Notes: a model not told the origin generated them from the sequence alone. 43,467 bases of DNA from Halomonas sp. A11-A (GCF_003182195.1 NZ_QGTM01000024.1:1-43467), one strand, 5' to 3'; positions 1 to 11,156 are shown, numbered from the stretch's first letter. A program made the numbers and translations.

Positions 1-94
1 ACCACCTGATCCCATGCCGAACTCAGCAGTGAAACCGCTCAGCGCCGATGGTAGTGTGGGGTCTCCCCATGTGAGAGTAGGTCATCGTCAGGCA
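1..94 (+). rRNA. rrf: 5S ribosomal RNA, 3' portion (5' end outside window)
   Basis: The first 94 bases match the gammaproteobacterial 5S rRNA from its conserved CCATGCCGAACTCAG segment to the 3' terminal stem. About 25 nt of the 5' end is missing because the window begins inside the gene. A strong intrinsic terminator follows 15 nt later, so this is the end of an rRNA operon. The 3' boundary is estimated from alignment to the E. coli 5S sequence by memory and may be off by a base or two. Confidence 0.95.
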
Positions 95-108
95 CTTATA
101 GAGAAAAG

Positions 109-139
109 CCCCGATCATCGTGAGATGATCGGGGTTTTT
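109..139 (+). terminator. Intrinsic terminator of the rRNA operon
   Basis: A perfect 11-bp stem (CCCCGATCATC at 109-119 pairing with 124-134), a GTGA loop and five T residues at 135-139. It lies just after the 5S gene. Confidence 0.95.
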
Positions 140-196
140 CGCATGGCGGCAGCGTATCGAGCCGGGGGCTCGCCATTGAGGGAAGAGGGTAGAGGA

Positions 197-227
197 TTAG
201 ACTTTGGTATAAAGACTAAGGTATAAT
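197..227 (+). promoter_or_regulatory. Putative promoter of the 53-aa small gene
   Basis: A perfect -10 hexamer TATAAT lies at 222-227 in an A/T-rich stretch that stands out from the GC-rich surroundings. No good -35 hexamer is visible; the region at 197-204 (TTAGACTT) is at about the right distance but matches poorly. It is placed 37 bp before the start codon at 264. Confidence 0.5.
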
Positions 228-263
228 GCTCGACAATGTGAACATGTCCTGAGGTCCTTTCCC

Positions 264-425
264 ATGAGCAATGCCAAGGCGATCTATCCGACCATCTGGG
301 ATCTGGCCAGCGACCAGCGTCCCGTCATCATGCCCCTGCTGCGCGGCGTGTGGCGTGCAATGATGAAGATGGCCGAGGCTCAGTGCCGGGCCCAGGCCGG
401 CCGTGAGTACCTTCCGTACGTCTGA
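264..425 (+). CDS. Small hypothetical protein, 53 aa
   Basis: I do not recognise this protein. The frame runs ATG 264 to TGA 425 and encodes 53 residues, starting MSNAKAIYPTIWDLASD and ending GREYLPYV. It has one cysteine, several Met and basic residues in the middle (an RAMMKMAEAQ stretch likely to be helical), and no signal peptide or clear membrane segment. A GAGG Shine-Dalgarno-like element at 251-254 sits 9 nt before the ATG, a perfect TATAAT lies upstream and a strong terminator lies 50 nt downstream, so it has the parts of a single-gene transcription unit. It lies between an rRNA operon and the convergent gdhA. Function unknown. Confidence 0.6.
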   Translation: MSNAKAIYPTIWDLASDQRPVIMPLLRGVWRAMMKMAEAQCRAQAGREYLPYV

Positions 426-476
426 TCGGTGCCTCTCCCTCCTGTGCATCTCTCACAGGGGGGAAGGAGAACCATG

Positions 477-510
477 AAAAAAGCCCGGGCTTCACAGGCC
501 GGGCTTTTTT
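477..510. terminator. Bidirectional intrinsic terminator between small gene and gdhA
   Basis: Stem AAGCCCGG (481-488) pairs with CCGGGCTT (499-506); it has A-tracts upstream (477-482) and T-tracts downstream (505-510), so it can serve the rightward small gene and the leftward gdhA. A second, weaker hairpin (CCTGTG 441-446 with CACAGG 454-459) precedes it. Confidence 0.85.
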
Positions 511-536
511 CTTTCTGTCGACTGGCGGGATAAGGC

Positions 537-1988
<1,452 letters not shown>

Positions 1989-2187
1989 TTATGCAGCAAC
2001 TGTATAGGCTATGCGTTGGTTAGACATTGATATGAGCCGAATTGGCTTGAAACTGCCGCTTTCTTTCGCACCAAATAAATACATTAGAATCTTTTCAAAA
2101 ATGGTGATTAAACGCTAGCGGTATCTCGTGCCGCTGGCCACCCCGCTGGTATCATGGGGCCATCATTCGCTGTGGAGTGCCTCCCCC

Positions 2188-2619
2188 TTGACCCTGACCA
2201 CGCCGGCGCTGCTGTTTCCGGCCATCTCGCTGCTGCTGCTGGCCTACACCAACCGCTTCCTGGTGCTTGCCCAGCTGATCCGCAAGCTGGCCGATGAGGA
2301 GCGCAACCAGCACCAGGAGACCAACACGCGGCAGATCCTGCTGCTGCGCCGGCGGATCTCCCTAACCAAACGCATGCAGCTGGCCGGGGTGCTCAGTTTC
2401 CTGCTCTGCACCCTGTCGATGTTCGCCCTCTTCCTGTCGTTCCAGCTCACCGGCATGGTGCTGTTCGGGGTCAGCCTGGTGACGCTGTCGGTATCGCTGA
2501 TCTACTCGCTCTGGGAAATCCAGATCTCCACCAATGCCCTGAACGTGCAGCTTCAGGACATCGAAGATCTGCTGAGCGCGGGAAATCCCCGCACCGGGCG
2601 CCGGGGAGGTGACGAATGA
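2188..2619 (+). CDS. DUF2721 family membrane protein
   Basis: The protein begins with LTTPALLFPAISLLLLAYTN (membrane segment 1), followed by a charged cytosolic stretch rich in E, R, Q and K, then two more hydrophobic segments (LAGVLSFLLCTLSMFALFLS and LFGVSLVTLSVSLIYSL). This order is typical of DUF2721, an uncharacterised inner-membrane family of about 130-150 aa. I chose the TTG at 2188 (143 aa) because GGAG lies 10 nt before it and family members start just before this motif; a GTG at 2128 would give 163 aa and cannot be excluded. A possible -10 (TAGAAT) lies at 2085-2090. Its stop overlaps the rlmM start by 4 nt (ATGA), so the two genes are translationally coupled. The function of the family is unknown. 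Confidence 0.8.
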   Translation: MTLTTPALLFPAISLLLLAYTNRFLVLAQLIRKLADEERNQHQETNTRQILLLRRRISLTKRMQLAGVLSFLLCTLSMFALFLSFQLTGMVLFGVSLVTLSVSLIYSLWEIQISTNALNVQLQDIEDLLSAGNPRTGRRGGDE

Positions 2620-3686
2620 GCAGGGTGCCATCCGAGCTGCTGCTCTACTGCCGTCCCGGGTTCGAGCGCGACCTGGCCGAGGAGTTGGTCGACAAGGTCG
2701 CCGCGGCGGGCTGGGCAGGTGAGGTCGTGCAGGGGGCGGGCGGGGGCTTCGTTCGTTTCTGCGTGGCGAATGGGCAGCCGGCCAATGGGTTGCATCGTGC
2801 CCTGCCGCTCACCACGCTGGTGTTTGCTCGCCAGAGCCTGGTGGCGCTGCCGCCGCTGGCGCTGGACAGGGAGGATCGCCTCTCGCCGATCACCGAGCAG
2901 GTGGTCGAGTCCGGCTGGAGCTTCGAGAGCATCTGGCACGAGACGCCGGATACCAACGAGGGCAAGGCGCTGGCCGGACTGGCCAAGGCGCTGTCGCGGC
3001 CGCTGGAGTCGCTGCTTAAAAAGCGCGGGGCGCTGCGTCGCAAGGCCGGGGGGCGACGGCTGCACCTGCTGTGGAGCGCTGGTGATCGCGTCCAGCTGGG
3101 CATGAGCTTTCCCGGCAATCGCAGCGAGGAGCCAGGCGGCATCCGTCGCCTGCGCTTTCCCAGGTCGGCCCCGAGTCGCTCCACGCTCAAGCTCGAGGAA
3201 GCCTGGCATGAATTCGTGCCGCGCGCAGAGTGGGACGAGCGCCTGGCCGAGGGGATGCAGGCCGCCGACCTGGGGGCGGCGCCCGGCGGTTGGACCTGGC
3301 AGCTGGTGCATCGCGGCATGCATGTCTATGCCATCGACAACGGCCCCATGGACAGGGCTCTGATGGCGACCGGGCAGGTGGAGCACCTGCGCGAGGACGG
3401 TTTCGTGTGGGAGCCGCCCTACCGGCTCGACTGGCTGGTGTGCGATATCGTCGACAAGCCGGCCCGGGTCGAGGCCATGATGGAGCGCTGGCTGGTGCGG
3501 CGCTGGTGCCGCGAGGCGGTGTTCAATCTCAAGCTGCCGATGAAGCGTCGCTGGCCCGAGGTGGTGGCCTGCCTGGGGCGGCTGGAGCAGGCGCTGGCCA
3601 GTGCAGGGGTTGCCGCGGAGGTGAGCTGTCGTCACCTCTACCATGACCGGGAAGAGGTGACGGTGCACGTGCGGCTGCGTGACTAG
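2616..3686 (+). CDS. rlmM: 23S rRNA C2498 2'-O-methyltransferase RlmM
   Basis: Predicted SAM-dependent methyltransferase that modifies C2498 in the peptidyl-transferase region of 23S rRNA. The 356-aa length agrees with E. coli RlmM (366). The SAM-binding loop DLGAAPGGWT is at 218-227, with lysine and aspartate residues of the RrmJ-type K-D-K site nearby (K192, the VCDIVD segment around 277, and FNLKLPMKRRW). The N-terminal half is the THUMP-like region of RlmM, starting LLLYCRPGFERDLAEEL. It is coupled to the DUF2721 gene by an ATGA overlap. Confidence 0.95.
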   Translation: MSRVPSELLLYCRPGFERDLAEELVDKVAAAGWAGEVVQGAGGGFVRFCVANGQPANGLHRALPLTTLVFARQSLVALPPLALDREDRLSPITEQVVESGWSFESIWHETPDTNEGKALAGLAKALSRPLESLLKKRGALRRKAGGRRLHLLWSAGDRVQLGMSFPGNRSEEPGGIRRLRFPRSAPSRSTLKLEEAWHEFVPRAEWDERLAEGMQAADLGAAPGGWTWQLVHRGMHVYAIDNGPMDRALMATGQVEHLREDGFVWEPPYRLDWLVCDIVDKPARVEAMMERWLVRRWCREAVFNLKLPMKRRWPEVVACLGRLEQALASAGVAAEVSCRHLYHDREEVTVHVRLRD

Positions 3687-3688
3687 CC

Positions 3689-3718
3689 CCCCGGCTGCCC
3701 GTTGAGCGACAGCCGGGG
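3689..3718. terminator. Hairpin between convergent rlmM and ABM gene
   Basis: CCCCGGCTG (3689-3697) pairs with CAGCCGGGG (3710-3718) around a 12-nt loop. It lacks a T-tract on either strand, so intrinsic termination is uncertain. Confidence 0.35.
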
Positions 3719-3736
3719 CGACCCTGGCCGCCAGCG

Positions 3737-4027
3737 TCAGTGGGTGGTCGGCTCGTAGATGCGGATGCGCTCCTCTTCGGTCAGCAGCGGCAGCAGGCGC
3801 TGCATCACCCGGGAGCGCTCCTCGCTGGTGTACCATTCCTTCCAGGCGCGCAGGTCGCGCCACTTGGTGATCATCAGGCGCCGCTCGCTGTGGCCGAGTT
3901 CGACGAGGCTCTCGCCGCCCACGAAGCCGCGCGCGCCGAGGGATTCCCGCATCGCTTCCCGGGCGGCTTCCTCGTACTCCTCCTCGAGCCCCGGCATGAT
4001 CCGGCGTTCGATAATGATCTTGATCAT
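3737..4027 (-). CDS. ABM-domain (antibiotic biosynthesis monooxygenase fold) protein
   Basis: A 96-aa protein with the dimeric alpha/beta-barrel ABM pattern: a first strand (IKIIIERRIMPGLEEEYEE), a helix, then GFVGGESLVELGHSERRLMI and W-rich segments (TKWRDLRAWKEWYTSEE). The ABM family includes small monooxygenases, heme-degrading enzymes and many stress proteins without known chemistry, so no substrate can be named. The gene is divergent from the TusA-like gene with only 44 bp between start codons, so they share a control region. Confidence 0.75.
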   Translation of the reverse strand: MIKIIIERRIMPGLEEEYEEAAREAMRESLGARGFVGGESLVELGHSERRLMITKWRDLRAWKEWYTSEERSRVMQRLLPLLTEEERIRIYEPTTH

Positions 4028-4071
4028 CTAGCTTGCTCCCAACAGAGTTATTCCCAACGACGAGGCCATCG

Positions 4072-4335
4072 ATGGTTGATTCCCGTGACGTCCAGCCCGA
4101 GGCGGCGCCCGACTTTCAGGTCGAGCTCGACACCACCGGGCTCTACTGCCCCGAACCGATCATGCTGATGCACAACAAGGTGCGTGACATGCGCTCCGGC
4201 GAGGTGCTCAAGGTCATTGCCAGCGATCCCGCCACTACGCGGGATGTGCCGAAGTTCTGCCAGTTTCTGGGCCATGAGCTGATTCGCCAGGAGGAGCTCG
4301 AGGGCAGCTACCGCTACTTTATCCGCTTGGGCTAA
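4072..4335 (+). CDS. tusA: TusA-like sulfurtransferase / sulfur carrier
   Basis: An 87-aa protein of the SirA/TusA fold. The signature LDTTGLYCPEPIMLMHNKVR carries the persulfide-forming cysteine C26 in a C-P-E-P motif. TusA relays sulfur from IscS to TusBCD for 2-thiolation of tRNA wobble uridine and can feed other sulfur pathways. The end (GSYRYFIRLG) matches the usual C-terminus. I chose the ATG at 4072 because GAGG lies 6 nt upstream; an in-frame TTG at 4033 has no support. It carries an acidic N-terminal extension of about ten residues. Paralogues such as YeeD have the same fold, so the symbol is likely but not certain. Confidence 0.85.
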   Translation: MVDSRDVQPEAAPDFQVELDTTGLYCPEPIMLMHNKVRDMRSGEVLKVIASDPATTRDVPKFCQFLGHELIRQEELEGSYRYFIRLG

Positions 4336-4349
4336 TTCTGTCCCGCGGC

Positions 4350-5063
4350 TCAGCCCGGCGGCGTGTCGCCGGGCTCCGGCATCACCATCAGCGCCAGTGC
4401 CTCGAGCGTGGCAGGATCCTCGCGACGAATGCGGTTGGCAATCTGGCGCTGGAAGAAGTAGACCACGCGGTGGCGGCTATGGCCGGGGTAGAGGCAGGGA
4501 TCGCCGGGCAGGATCGGGGTTGACTCCACCAGGCGCTCATCGGCCAGCAGCGCCTCGACGCCACCGTCGCTGTAGAGCCGCCAGCCGAACACCTGCTTGA
4601 GCTGCCAGGGAGCATCGCCTTCGTCCATGCACAGGGCGTGGGTGCCCTGGGTCTCGGGGATCTGCTGGATGAGGGTGACCTGCTCGGTCTCCTCGTAGTC
4701 GAAGTAGGCGGCCGCGTGCTCGAGCTCGAACACCTTGTGCTCGGGCGCCTGCTCGAACAGCTCCTCGGTCTCGGGGTCACGATAGCCGACGAAGCTGCCG
4801 TGCTCCGGATCATCCAGGCGATGGCAAGGGGTCAGAGCCTCCATCCAGGGCACCATGCCGACCACCTCTCCATCCTCGCGCAGGCCCCAGGCCAGCAGCG
4901 GCATGCCGTAGAGGGTGTCGGGGCTCGAGGCCAGGCGATAGACCATCTCGAGGCCGTCAAGCTCAGGCGCCAGGCGAATCAGCCGCCGCCTGGCTTGCAG
5001 GCGCTGGCGCATCGTTTCCAGGTCGATGACCCGGGCGGGGCGGTGTGACAGCGGGATTCCCAT
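4350..5063 (-). CDS. Conserved hypothetical protein, 237 aa
   Basis: I do not recognise a family. The protein is acidic and soluble with no signal peptide or membrane segment. It opens MGIPLSHRPARVIDLETMRQ, has a central part with repeated E/D and aromatic residues (SFVGYRDPETEELFEQAPEH, HAAAYFDYEETEQVTLI), and ends in a helical basic segment (RHRVVYFFQRQIANRIRRED) plus a proline tail. The ATG at 5063 is preceded by GGAGAG at a good distance. It is convergent with the TusA-like gene (14 bp between stops). Nothing in the sequence suggests an enzyme class. Confidence 0.65.
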   Translation of the reverse strand: MGIPLSHRPARVIDLETMRQRLQARRRLIRLAPELDGLEMVYRLASSPDTLYGMPLLAWGLREDGEVVGMVPWMEALTPCHRLDDPEHGSFVGYRDPETEELFEQAPEHKVFELEHAAAYFDYEETEQVTLIQQIPETQGTHALCMDEGDAPWQLKQVFGWRLYSDGGVEALLADERLVESTPILPGDPCLYPGHSRHRVVYFFQRQIANRIRREDPATLEALALMVMPEPGDTPPG

Positions 5064-5336
5064 GACGTCTCTCCAGATGCTGCGTGATCACGGCATCGGC
5101 GCGGGGAGCCAGGCTCCACGGCCGCTCGGAAGCGCACTGCGTCACTCTGGCTTCCACCAATAGCACAGACGGTAGGGGAGGTTAAGCCCTGTCGCACATC
5201 CGCTGCCTCACCGGCAGCGCTCTGCCAGGGCGCTGCGCAGTGCCTGTCCACGAGCAGGTCGTTGCTGTCGCCGCCGCTGCCGCAGGCGGCCAGCAGGCCT
5301 CCCAGCCCCGCGACCGGCAGCAGGGCTGGGCTGCTG

Positions 5337-6803
5337 TTAACGAATGCCCAGCGCATCGTAGCTGCCCTCCGCCGCTGCCGCGCTGATCCGCCTGAGGCGC
5401 TCGCCGAGCAGCAGAGCCGCCACGGTGAGGCCGCCGATCAGGCCGACCCAGTAGCCGTGCACGCCCATCGGCTCGACCATCCCGAGCAGGCCACGGGTGC
5501 CCAGCCAGTGGCCCCCGGCCAGCCCGACCAGCCAGTAGGAGGCCAGGGTGATCAGCATGATGATGCGGGTGTCCCGGTAGCCGCGCAGGGCGCCGGCCAG
5601 GTTCACCTGCAGGGAGTCCGACAGCTGGAAGATCATGGCCAGTAGGACCAGCGAAAGGGCCAGTCGTTGCACGGCCGCGTCATGGGTATAGAGGGCGATG
5701 ACCGGTTGTGCGGTGAACCACAGCAGGGCGCTGTTGAGCAGTGCGACCATCACGCTTGAGGCGATACCGAAGGTGGCCACCTGGCGGGCAAGGGCCGGCC
5801 GCCCCTGCCCCAGGGTGTTGCCGACCCGTACCGTCAGCGCCATGCTCAGCGAGAGCGGCAGCATGAAGAGGATCGAGGTGTAGTTGAGCGCTACCTGGTG
5901 GGCCGCCACGGTGATTTCGCCGAGACTGGCGATGAGCAGCGCGATCACGGTGAACAGGGTCACCTCGACGAAGATCGCCACGCCGATGGGTACACCCACA
6001 TGGAGCAGCTCACTGATCATTCTCAGGCGCGGCGGGGTGGGGGAGTGCCACAGCGAGACCTCCCGATAGGCCGGGGCGCGACGGGTATAGAGGACCATGG
6101 CGAGGCACATGGCCCACAGCGACAGCGCTGTGGCGATGCCGCAGCCCAGGGCGCCCAGCGCCGGCAGCACCTGGACCCAGCCCGGCAGCCCGTCGCCGAA
6201 CAGGGCGGTGAGGCCGTCGCCACCGTGGATCAGCACATAGTTGCTGGGGATGTTGACGGCCAGGCCGATCAGGCTGATCCACAGCGAGGGGCGGGTATGG
6301 TTCATGCCGTCGGAGAAGGCGCGCAGCGCCTGGAACAGCGCCGCCCCGGGCATGCCGAAGGCCACGGCCGCCAGATAGGCCGCCGAGCGGCTGGCCACCT
6401 CCTCGGGCACCGCCATCAGCACGAAGATCGGCTGGACGGCGAACCACAGCAGCGCTGCCGCCGCGATGCCCAGCACCAGCGCCACCCACAGCGCCTGATG
6501 CACATGGGGACGAATCTCGGTGAGGCGCCGGCCCCCCAGCAGCTGCGCCACGATGGGCGTCAGCCCCATCAGGGTGCCGGTCATGAACAGCATCAGCGGC
6601 AGCCACAGGCTCGAGCCCACCGAGACGGCGGCTAGGTCGGTGGCGCTCAGCCGGCCGGTCATCATCACATCGGCCACGCTCATGCCGGCCTGGGCCAGCT
6701 GGGCGCCGCAGATCGGCAGCGCCAGGGCCAGCAGCGGGCGCGTTTCCCGGCGGCCGGTAGTGAGCAGGCGGGTGAGGGGAGTGAACAAGGTCGGGCGCTC
6801 CAT
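5337..6803 (-). CDS. MATE family efflux transporter (NorM-like)
   Basis: A 488-aa inner-membrane protein with about 12 hydrophobic segments in two homologous halves, the layout of MATE cation/drug antiporters. Diagnostic stretches include the N-terminal PICGAQLAQAGMSVADVMMTG and GLTPIVAQLLGG, typical of the NorM branch, which exports cationic drugs in exchange for Na+ or H+. I chose the ATG at 6803 (MERPTLFTPLTRLL); the open frame extends farther upstream but lacks family-like sequence. No clear Shine-Dalgarno is visible. It is divergent from epmC. Substrate cannot be inferred. Confidence 0.9.
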   Translation of the reverse strand: MERPTLFTPLTRLLTTGRRETRPLLALALPICGAQLAQAGMSVADVMMTGRLSATDLAAVSVGSSLWLPLMLFMTGTLMGLTPIVAQLLGGRRLTEIRPHVHQALWVALVLGIAAAALLWFAVQPIFVLMAVPEEVASRSAAYLAAVAFGMPGAALFQALRAFSDGMNHTRPSLWISLIGLAVNIPSNYVLIHGGDGLTALFGDGLPGWVQVLPALGALGCGIATALSLWAMCLAMVLYTRRAPAYREVSLWHSPTPPRLRMISELLHVGVPIGVAIFVEVTLFTVIALLIASLGEITVAAHQVALNYTSILFMLPLSLSMALTVRVGNTLGQGRPALARQVATFGIASSVMVALLNSALLWFTAQPVIALYTHDAAVQRLALSLVLLAMIFQLSDSLQVNLAGALRGYRDTRIIMLITLASYWLVGLAGGHWLGTRGLLGMVEPMGVHGYWVGLIGGLTVAALLLGERLRRISAAAAEGSYDALGIR

Positions 6804-6859
6804 GCGATCAGGGTCAGGCCAGGCGGGGAAACCGCTCACTATAGCAATGCCCAGGGATT

Positions 6860-6887
6860 TTGGCCCGCGGCGCCAGCCGCCTATAAT
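6860..6887 (+). promoter_or_regulatory. Putative sigma-70 promoter of epmC
   Basis: A -35-like TTGGCC (6860-6865), a 16-bp spacer and a perfect -10 TATAAT (6882-6887). It lies 31 bp before the epmC start codon. Confidence 0.6.
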
Positions 6888-6917
6888 GGCGGTCCCCCCC
6901 ATGCCCGTGGAGCCTGC

Positions 6918-7484
6918 GTGACTCACCGACTCGAGGATGTCATCGCCCTGTTCGATGGCCTGTTCCAGGAGACCTTCCGTACCCGCCTGGTTCGCGGTGG
7001 CGATGAGCCGCTCTATCTGCCCGCCGATGCCTACACGCCCTTCCACCGGGTGATCTTTGCTCGGGGCTTCTATGCCAGCGCCCTGCACGAGATCAGCCAC
7101 TGGTGCATCGCCGGCGAGGCGCGCCGGCAGCGGGAAGACTACGGCTACTGGTACCTGCCGGACGGCCGCGATGCCCGGGAGCAGCGCGATTTCGAGGCGG
7201 TGGAGGTAGCGCCCCAGGCGCTGGAGCTGCTCTTCTCGCGGGCCTGTGGCCTGCGTTTTCATATCAGCGTCGACAACCTGGGCGGCGACGTCGAGGTGGA
7301 TCGCGAGGCCTTCCGCGCGCGGGTCGAGGCCAGGGCCGAACGCTACGAGCGGGAGGGACTGCCGCGCCGCGCCGCGGCCTTCCGCTGCGCCCTGCAGGGC
7401 TACTACCGGGAGGGCGTAGGCCTTGCGACCGCCATCGCCGCGGGAGGTCGCCTCCTGGTGCCCGAGGGGGGAGTGGCGGTGTGA
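6918..7484 (+). CDS. epmC: Elongation factor P hydroxylase EpmC
   Basis: The 188-aa product matches the EpmC/YfcM family (E. coli 182 aa), which hydroxylates the beta-lysyl-lysine modification of translation factor EF-P. The metal-site motif HEISHW is at 57-62, preceded by FHRVIFARGFYASAL and followed by QREDYGYWY and FEAVEVAPQALE, all family landmarks. The start is GTG at 6918 with TGGAG at a suitable spacing. epmA and epmB are not in this window. Confidence 0.93.
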   Translation: MTHRLEDVIALFDGLFQETFRTRLVRGGDEPLYLPADAYTPFHRVIFARGFYASALHEISHWCIAGEARRQREDYGYWYLPDGRDAREQRDFEAVEVAPQALELLFSRACGLRFHISVDNLGGDVEVDREAFRARVEARAERYEREGLPRRAAAFRCALQGYYREGVGLATAIAAGGRLLVPEGGVAV

Positions 7485-7525
7485 CAGCAGCCGACCGTGG
7501 GGGCACCTGGCCCGCCAGGCGACCG

Positions 7526-7609
7526 CGGAGCTCGACCCGGCGGGTGCTGGTCGTCGACGAGTGCCGCCGCACGGGCTCGGTGAGCAAGGCGCTGCTGGCC
7601 GGGGCCTGA
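7526..7609 (+). pseudogene. C-terminal relic of a thiamine-dependent dehydrogenase E1 (transketolase-like) subunit
   Basis: The frame ending at the TGA 7607-7609 reads RRVLVVDECRRTGSVSKALL, which strongly resembles the transketolase C-terminal domain of 2-oxoacid dehydrogenase E1-beta subunits (typically RVLVVDE-R-TG-G/S-VSEAL). Only about 25 residues are recognisable. No body of the gene lies upstream, where epmC ends at 7484. In another frame just before, the segment at 7505-7545 (LARQATAELDPAG) also fits such a protein, suggesting an internal deletion with a frame change. It looks like a decayed remnant and not an expressed gene. Confidence 0.5.
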
Positions 7610-7616
7610 CGCCGGC

Positions 7617-8153
7617 TCAGGCCTCGTCGTTGCCGGCGTAGCTGTCGTCGAAGTCGTTGTCGATGGTGCCATCGAGGTCGGCGCCGCTCATGCGCTGGTG
7701 GAGATGCAGCATCACTTCCACCTCGTGCTCCGGGCGCAGTGGCTCGAGGCCCAGCTCGCCGAACAGCTCGCCGCGCGCCCGGGCCCAGTCGCCCGGCGCC
7801 AGGGCGGCGTAGAGACTCTCCGCCGGGGCCAGCTCCACGAAGGGATCGAGACCATAGGTGTCGAAGAGGCGTGACAGGGCGGCCTCGTCGTCGCTGACCC
7901 CGGCGGTGTAGAGGGTGTTGCTGAAGTGGTCGTTCTCCAGCTCGCGGATCACATCCAGTGGGCTCACCCCCATGCTGTTGAGTTCCTCGAGGCTGTACTC
8001 TCCCAGCGAGACCATCTCGGCGTCGAGCCAGTCGTCCTCGGGCTGGATCAGGGTGTGCTTGACGCGGCCGTCGGGCAGCGTCCAGGCGATCGCCAGCGGC
8101 AGGCCGCCGTCCTCGCCGGTCTCGACCGCAATGAAGCCGGGTAGGTCGGCCAT
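7617..8153 (-). CDS. Hypothetical protein, possible inactive DEDD-exonuclease-like fold
   Basis: An acidic 178-aa protein. Its first 120 residues follow the layout of small DEDDh exonuclease-like proteins: a first strand FIAVETGEDGGLPLAIAW where active relatives have D-x-E, then PDGRVKHTLIQPEDDWLDAE, SLEELNSMGVSPLDVIRELE and a later strand with TLYTAGVSDDEAALSRLF where relatives have an acidic motif. The first catalytic Asp is absent (A-V-E-T) and the usual His is not evident, so if the fold is right it is probably not a nuclease. The C-terminus is an acidic tail. ATG 8153 has AGGA upstream. It lies 10 bp after tatD in the same direction, so the two form an operon. The fold is my inference. 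Confidence 0.6.
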   Translation of the reverse strand: MADLPGFIAVETGEDGGLPLAIAWTLPDGRVKHTLIQPEDDWLDAEMVSLGEYSLEELNSMGVSPLDVIRELENDHFSNTLYTAGVSDDEAALSRLFDTYGLDPFVELAPAESLYAALAPGDWARARGELFGELGLEPLRPEHEVEVMLHLHQRMSGADLDGTIDNDFDDSYAGNDEA

Positions 8154-8163
8154 GTCAGGAGTC

Positions 8164-9057
8164 CTAGTGTCGGGTGGCTGTGGTGTGAGGGTCCGCCATC
8201 GGCAGGCGGAAAAAGGCCCGGGCCGTGCGGGTGGTTGCCGCCGCCAGCTCGGCCTCGTCGATGCCGCGCCAGTGGGCGATCTCGCGCACGATCCATGGCA
8301 GCAGCGCCGGCTCATGGCGTCTGCCCTTGAGTTTGGCAGGTAAATTGCGCGGCAGCAGGTAGGGGCAGTCGGTTTCCACCATCAGGCGGTTCAGGGGAAT
8401 CTCGCCGACCAGCTCGCGCAGGTGGTGGCCACGGCGCTCGTCACACAGCCAGCCGGTCAGGCCGATGTGCAGGTCGAGATCCAGGTAGCCGAAGAGGGTG
8501 TCGCGGTCCGCGGTGAAGCAGTGGACCACGGCGTCGCCGATATCGTTGCGGAAGGCGTGGAGCATCTCGCGCATGCGCCGGCCCGCGTCGCGCTCGTGCA
8601 GGAACAGCGGCTTGCCGCACGCCACCGCCAGGCCCAGCTGGGCCTCGAAGGCGCGCTCCTGCTCGGCGGGGGTGGAGAAGTTGCGGTTGAAGTCGAGCCC
8701 GCACTCGCCCACCGCCACCACCTCGGGCTGGCGGTGGAGGTCGGCCATAGCAGCGGCGAGGCCGGCATCCCAGCGGCTGGCATCGTGGGGGTGCACCCCG
8801 GCGGTGGCATATAGGGCCAGGCCCGGTTCGCTGCACCGGCGGGCCATCGCCACCGCCTGCTCGGCATGCTCGCGGTCGGTGCCGGTGAGGATCAGGGTGG
8901 TGACGTTGGCCGCCCTAGCGCGGCCGAGCACCGCCGGGAGGTCGCGGGCGAAGCTCTCGTGGGTCAGGTTGGCGCCGATGTCCACCAGCGGCGCCGCCGC
9001 GCGCAGGCGCAGGGCCTCCGGCAGGAAGTCATCGAAGGGGGCGGTCGGGTCAGCCAA
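8164..9057 (-). CDS. tatD: TatD family metal-dependent hydrolase/DNase
   Basis: A 297-aa TIM-barrel metallohydrolase. The family acts as 3'-5' exonuclease in DNA repair and turnover. Seen in order: DIGANLTHESFARD (26-39), AGVHPHD, GECGLDFNRNFS, VVHCFT, TGWLCDERRG and VETDCPYLLPR, the metal-binding blocks of E. coli TatD with nearly the same wording. The start is a TTG at 9057: AGGAGC sits 7 nt upstream and no ATG is available before the first conserved strand. It carries about 24 extra N-terminal residues compared with E. coli TatD (260 aa). First gene of a two-gene leftward operon. Confidence 0.93.
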   Translation of the reverse strand: MADPTAPFDDFLPEALRLRAAAPLVDIGANLTHESFARDLPAVLGRARAANVTTLILTGTDREHAEQAVAMARRCSEPGLALYATAGVHPHDASRWDAGLAAAMADLHRQPEVVAVGECGLDFNRNFSTPAEQERAFEAQLGLAVACGKPLFLHERDAGRRMREMLHAFRNDIGDAVVHCFTADRDTLFGYLDLDLHIGLTGWLCDERRGHHLRELVGEIPLNRLMVETDCPYLLPRNLPAKLKGRRHEPALLPWIVREIAHWRGIDEAELAAATTRTARAFFRLPMADPHTTATRH

Positions 9058-9203
9058 GGGGTAGCTCCTGTGGTCGTGATGTCCGGGATGTCGGGGCGCG
9101 GCGCAGTGTACTCGGGATCGCGAGCGCTCACCATGGCGGCACGGCCACGTCGGGCCGGAGTTGCGCTACACTAGCCGCCTTCGCGATTCGATGAGGTGTG
9201 CGC

Positions 9204-11156
<1,953 letters not shown>

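Noticed and set aside
474..533. A 19-codon peptide (MKKARASQAG...) with AGGAGA upstream inside the 477-510 terminator
   Set aside because: The coding bases are the terminator stem and tract itself. A leader peptide has no downstream rightward gene to control.
3689..3718. Strong intrinsic terminator for rlmM
   Set aside because: The stem is good, but the loop is 12 nt and no T-tract is present on either strand, so it was kept only as a low-confidence hairpin.
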